From Bacillota bacterium (GTDB taxonomy: Bacteria; Bacillota; UBA994; PWPR01), in the NCBI GenBank assembly GCA_028280325.1, contig JANQLZ010000135.1, forward strand, positions 1 to 49,373: DNA of 49,373 nucleotides. The letters are read 5' to 3'. The notes beneath the pieces are model-generated. The model had not been told where the DNA came from, searched no databases, and saw only the letters and a program-made list of their open reading frames with translations. This document shows, one piece after another, positions 48,371 to 49,373 of the stretch (within the stretch, counting starts at the first letter, position 1; each line of letters begins with the position of its first letter). Both the position numbers and the translations under genes were made by a program.

Positions 48371-48392
48371 GAGGTGACTGATCAGTCACCTC
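48371..48392 (-). promoter_or_regulatory. TetR operator 1, perfect 22 bp palindrome
   Basis: GAGGTGACTGA followed by its exact reverse complement. It lies 41 bp before the membrane protein gene, downstream of a TTGTCA (complement of 48424-48429) -35-like box. No T-run follows in either direction, which speaks against a terminator. Confidence 0.7.
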
Positions 48393-48438
48393 AATGGCAA
48401 AAAAATAATAGAAGCAATCATTCTGACAATCTGTTAAG

Positions 48439-49104
48439 CTACTTCTCAATACCAGTTCTAATCATATTGAGCAGGCTTTTTAGCTCGGCTAAAACATATT
48501 CCTTATTTAACTCCTGTAAGTTGTCATTTCGGTTTAGTTTATCAAGCAGCTCTTCCTGGCTTAAATCAAACTTTTTGGTGACCATATCGGCATAATTGAC
48601 TATCGTGTTATTTATTAAATATGAGATTAAATCAGCACTCAGATCATGACGAACATCGCCCCGCCTTTGAGACGATAAAACTAAATCCCTGATAAAACTA
48701 TACGATCTGCTAATTAACTGACGGCTAACTGGGTTATCTGCCAGAGCATCTTCATCAGTGCAGACCCGCCCCAGAAATAAACTGTACTGGGGGTAGTTGA
48801 TATCGAACTCCACCCCTGTTTTAACTACTGACCAGATGCTGTCAAAAAAACTGTCCGAATCGGTTTGCAAACTGGCAGCCAGATAATTCAGTTTAACAGC
48901 GGCAGCCTGCTGTACCAGGTACAGATACAGGTCCTGCTTATTGACAAAGTACTTGTACATGCTTCCTTTAGAGATGCCCAATTCATCGACTACCTTGCTG
49001 ACTGAAGCACCCTGATAGCTGTGCCTGGTAAACTCAGCAAAGCACCTGCTCAGGATTCTTTCCCGCTTTTCATGAGGCAAATTAAAAAAAGTTGAGCTTG
49101 GCAT
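48439..49104 (-). CDS. TetR/AcrR-family transcriptional regulator
   Basis: A 221 aa repressor. The N-terminal helix-turn-helix reads GASVSKVVDELGISKGSMYKYFVNKQDLY (split here over residues of about 32-60). The ligand-binding helical domain is about 65-200. AAAGG is 8 nt before the ATG at 49104 (MPSSTFFNLPHEKRERIL), so the longer frame was rejected. Operators at 49122-49139 and 48371-48392 suggest autoregulation and control of the adjacent membrane protein. Ligand unknown. Confidence 0.9.
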   Translation of the reverse strand: MPSSTFFNLPHEKRERILSRCFAEFTRHSYQGASVSKVVDELGISKGSMYKYFVNKQDLYLYLVQQAAAVKLNYLAASLQTDSDSFFDSIWSVVKTGVEFDINYPQYSLFLGRVCTDEDALADNPVSRQLISRSYSFIRDLVLSSQRRGDVRHDLSADLISYLINNTIVNYADMVTKKFDLSQEELLDKLNRNDNLQELNKEYVLAELKSLLNMIRTGIEK

Positions 49105-49121
49105 ATCCATTTCCTTTCCAA

Positions 49122-49139
49122 TAGACTGGGCAGTCACCT
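49122..49139 (-). promoter_or_regulatory. TetR operator 2 in the tetR promoter
   Basis: On the minus strand GGTGACTG-CC-CAGTCTA shares the GGTGACTG half-site and CAGTC with operator 1. It sits at the expected transcription start, just after the -10 box. Confidence 0.65.
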
Positions 49140-49140
49140 T

Positions 49141-49169
49141 ATTATACATCAGCCCACCCCAAATGACAA
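49141..49169 (-). promoter_or_regulatory. tetR promoter
   Basis: On the minus strand TTGTCA (49164-49169), a 17 bp spacer and TATAAT (49141-49146). Confidence 0.75.
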
Positions 49170-49218
49170 GGCTACAGTATTGAGGCAACAGCCGCAACAG
49201 GCTATTAAAGTCTTTCCC

Positions 49219-49277
49219 TTGACAAAAAAAGTGATTAATATTAACATTGCACCAACTGTACTACTATTATTAGTACA
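49219..49277 (+). promoter_or_regulatory. Promoter and operator of the GntR-type regulator
   Basis: TTGACA (49219-49224), 17 bp, TAACAT (49242-49247), then the dyad TGTACTA-CTATTAT-TAGTACA (49257-49277) at about +3 to +23. Such dyads near the start site are typical of YtrA-type GntR autoregulation. Confidence 0.7.
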
Positions 49278-49329
49278 CCAAGCACAGCCAGCCGTATAAA
49301 GTGAATAGCACAATCCAGGAGGTGAAGCC

Positions 49330-49373
49330 ATGATAACAATTGACCCCCGAAGCAGCACCCCGATTTATCAGCA
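49330..49373 (+). CDS. GntR-family (YtrA-like) regulator, start only
   Basis: Only 14 codons lie in the window: MITIDPRSSTPIYQ. The ID..S.TPIY start is characteristic of short GntR/YtrA-type regulators, which often precede ABC transporter genes. AGGAGGTG is 6 nt upstream. Truncated by the window end. Confidence 0.75.
   Translation, partial: MITIDPRSSTPIYQ

Noticed and set aside
48371-48392. Perfect palindrome as a terminator
   Set aside because: No T-run on either strand, and its half-site recurs at the tetR promoter, which fits an operator better.

Overview
This window looks like chromosomal DNA from an anaerobic, probably spore-forming member of the Bacillota (Clostridia). The signs are a [FeFe]-hydrogenase operon under Rex, a tungsten-type aldehyde:ferredoxin oxidoreductase with a polyferredoxin, a GerMN-domain protein, a TagO-type transferase, strong Shine-Dalgarno sites, frequent GTG/TTG starts and sigma-A-like promoters. 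No respiratory chain, phage, transposase or CRISPR genes are seen.

Layout. 0.1-2.3 kb (minus): Nudix hydrolase, 2-hydroxyacid dehydrogenase and dapH, overlapping. 2.5-5.5 kb (plus): amidohydrolase and B12-binding radical SAM protein. 5.7-13.8 kb (plus): rex, a three-subunit NAD-linked [FeFe]-hydrogenase (NuoE-like, NuoF-like, HydA), then a PAS-domain sensory-type hydrogenase and a PP2C/SpoIIE-like phosphatase. 14-16.3 kb: two lineage-specific envelope proteins around a decayed stretch. 16.4-19.2 kb (minus): iscR-iscS-iscU-dsrE-like, followed by tRNA-Thr(CGT). 19.4-24.2 kb (minus): thioredoxin-like protein, acetamidase/rtcB pair, ZIP transporter and a cysteine desulfidase with a structured leader. 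24.5-30.2 kb (minus): creatinase-like M24 protein, CysK-fold enzyme, AOR with ferredoxin, GerMN protein. 30.4-33.7 kb: orphan pseudopilin, tagO, bactofilin and M23 peptidase. 34-38.2 kb (plus): PspC, two DUF4342 paralogues and an OmpR-type two-component system. 38.2-46.4 kb: membrane protein, pxpA, recD2, ylmH, YvlB-like protein and pcp. 47-49.4 kb: two paralogous membrane proteins, a TetR regulator, and the start of a GntR/YtrA-type regulator cut by the window edge.

The most unusual content lies between genes. (1) A dispersed family of roughly 120-130 bp imperfect palindromes has seven copies plus one half-copy. The loop is conserved while the arms covary, and five copies sit directly behind stop codons in the same orientation. 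The half-copy supplies the ribosome binding site of the acetamidase gene. (2) A second dispersed family consists of degenerate 11-12 bp tandem arrays (unit close to GCAATTGTTGG) in five intergenic regions. (3) Phased operator arrays lie in front of the PspC, DUF4342 and YvlB-like genes, with a 40-bp-spaced operator pair in the isc leader, matching TetR operators and a GntR operator. (4) The leader of the cysteine desulfidase gene can form a closed multi-hairpin RNA. All structural claims were made by eye and no search or folding program was run.
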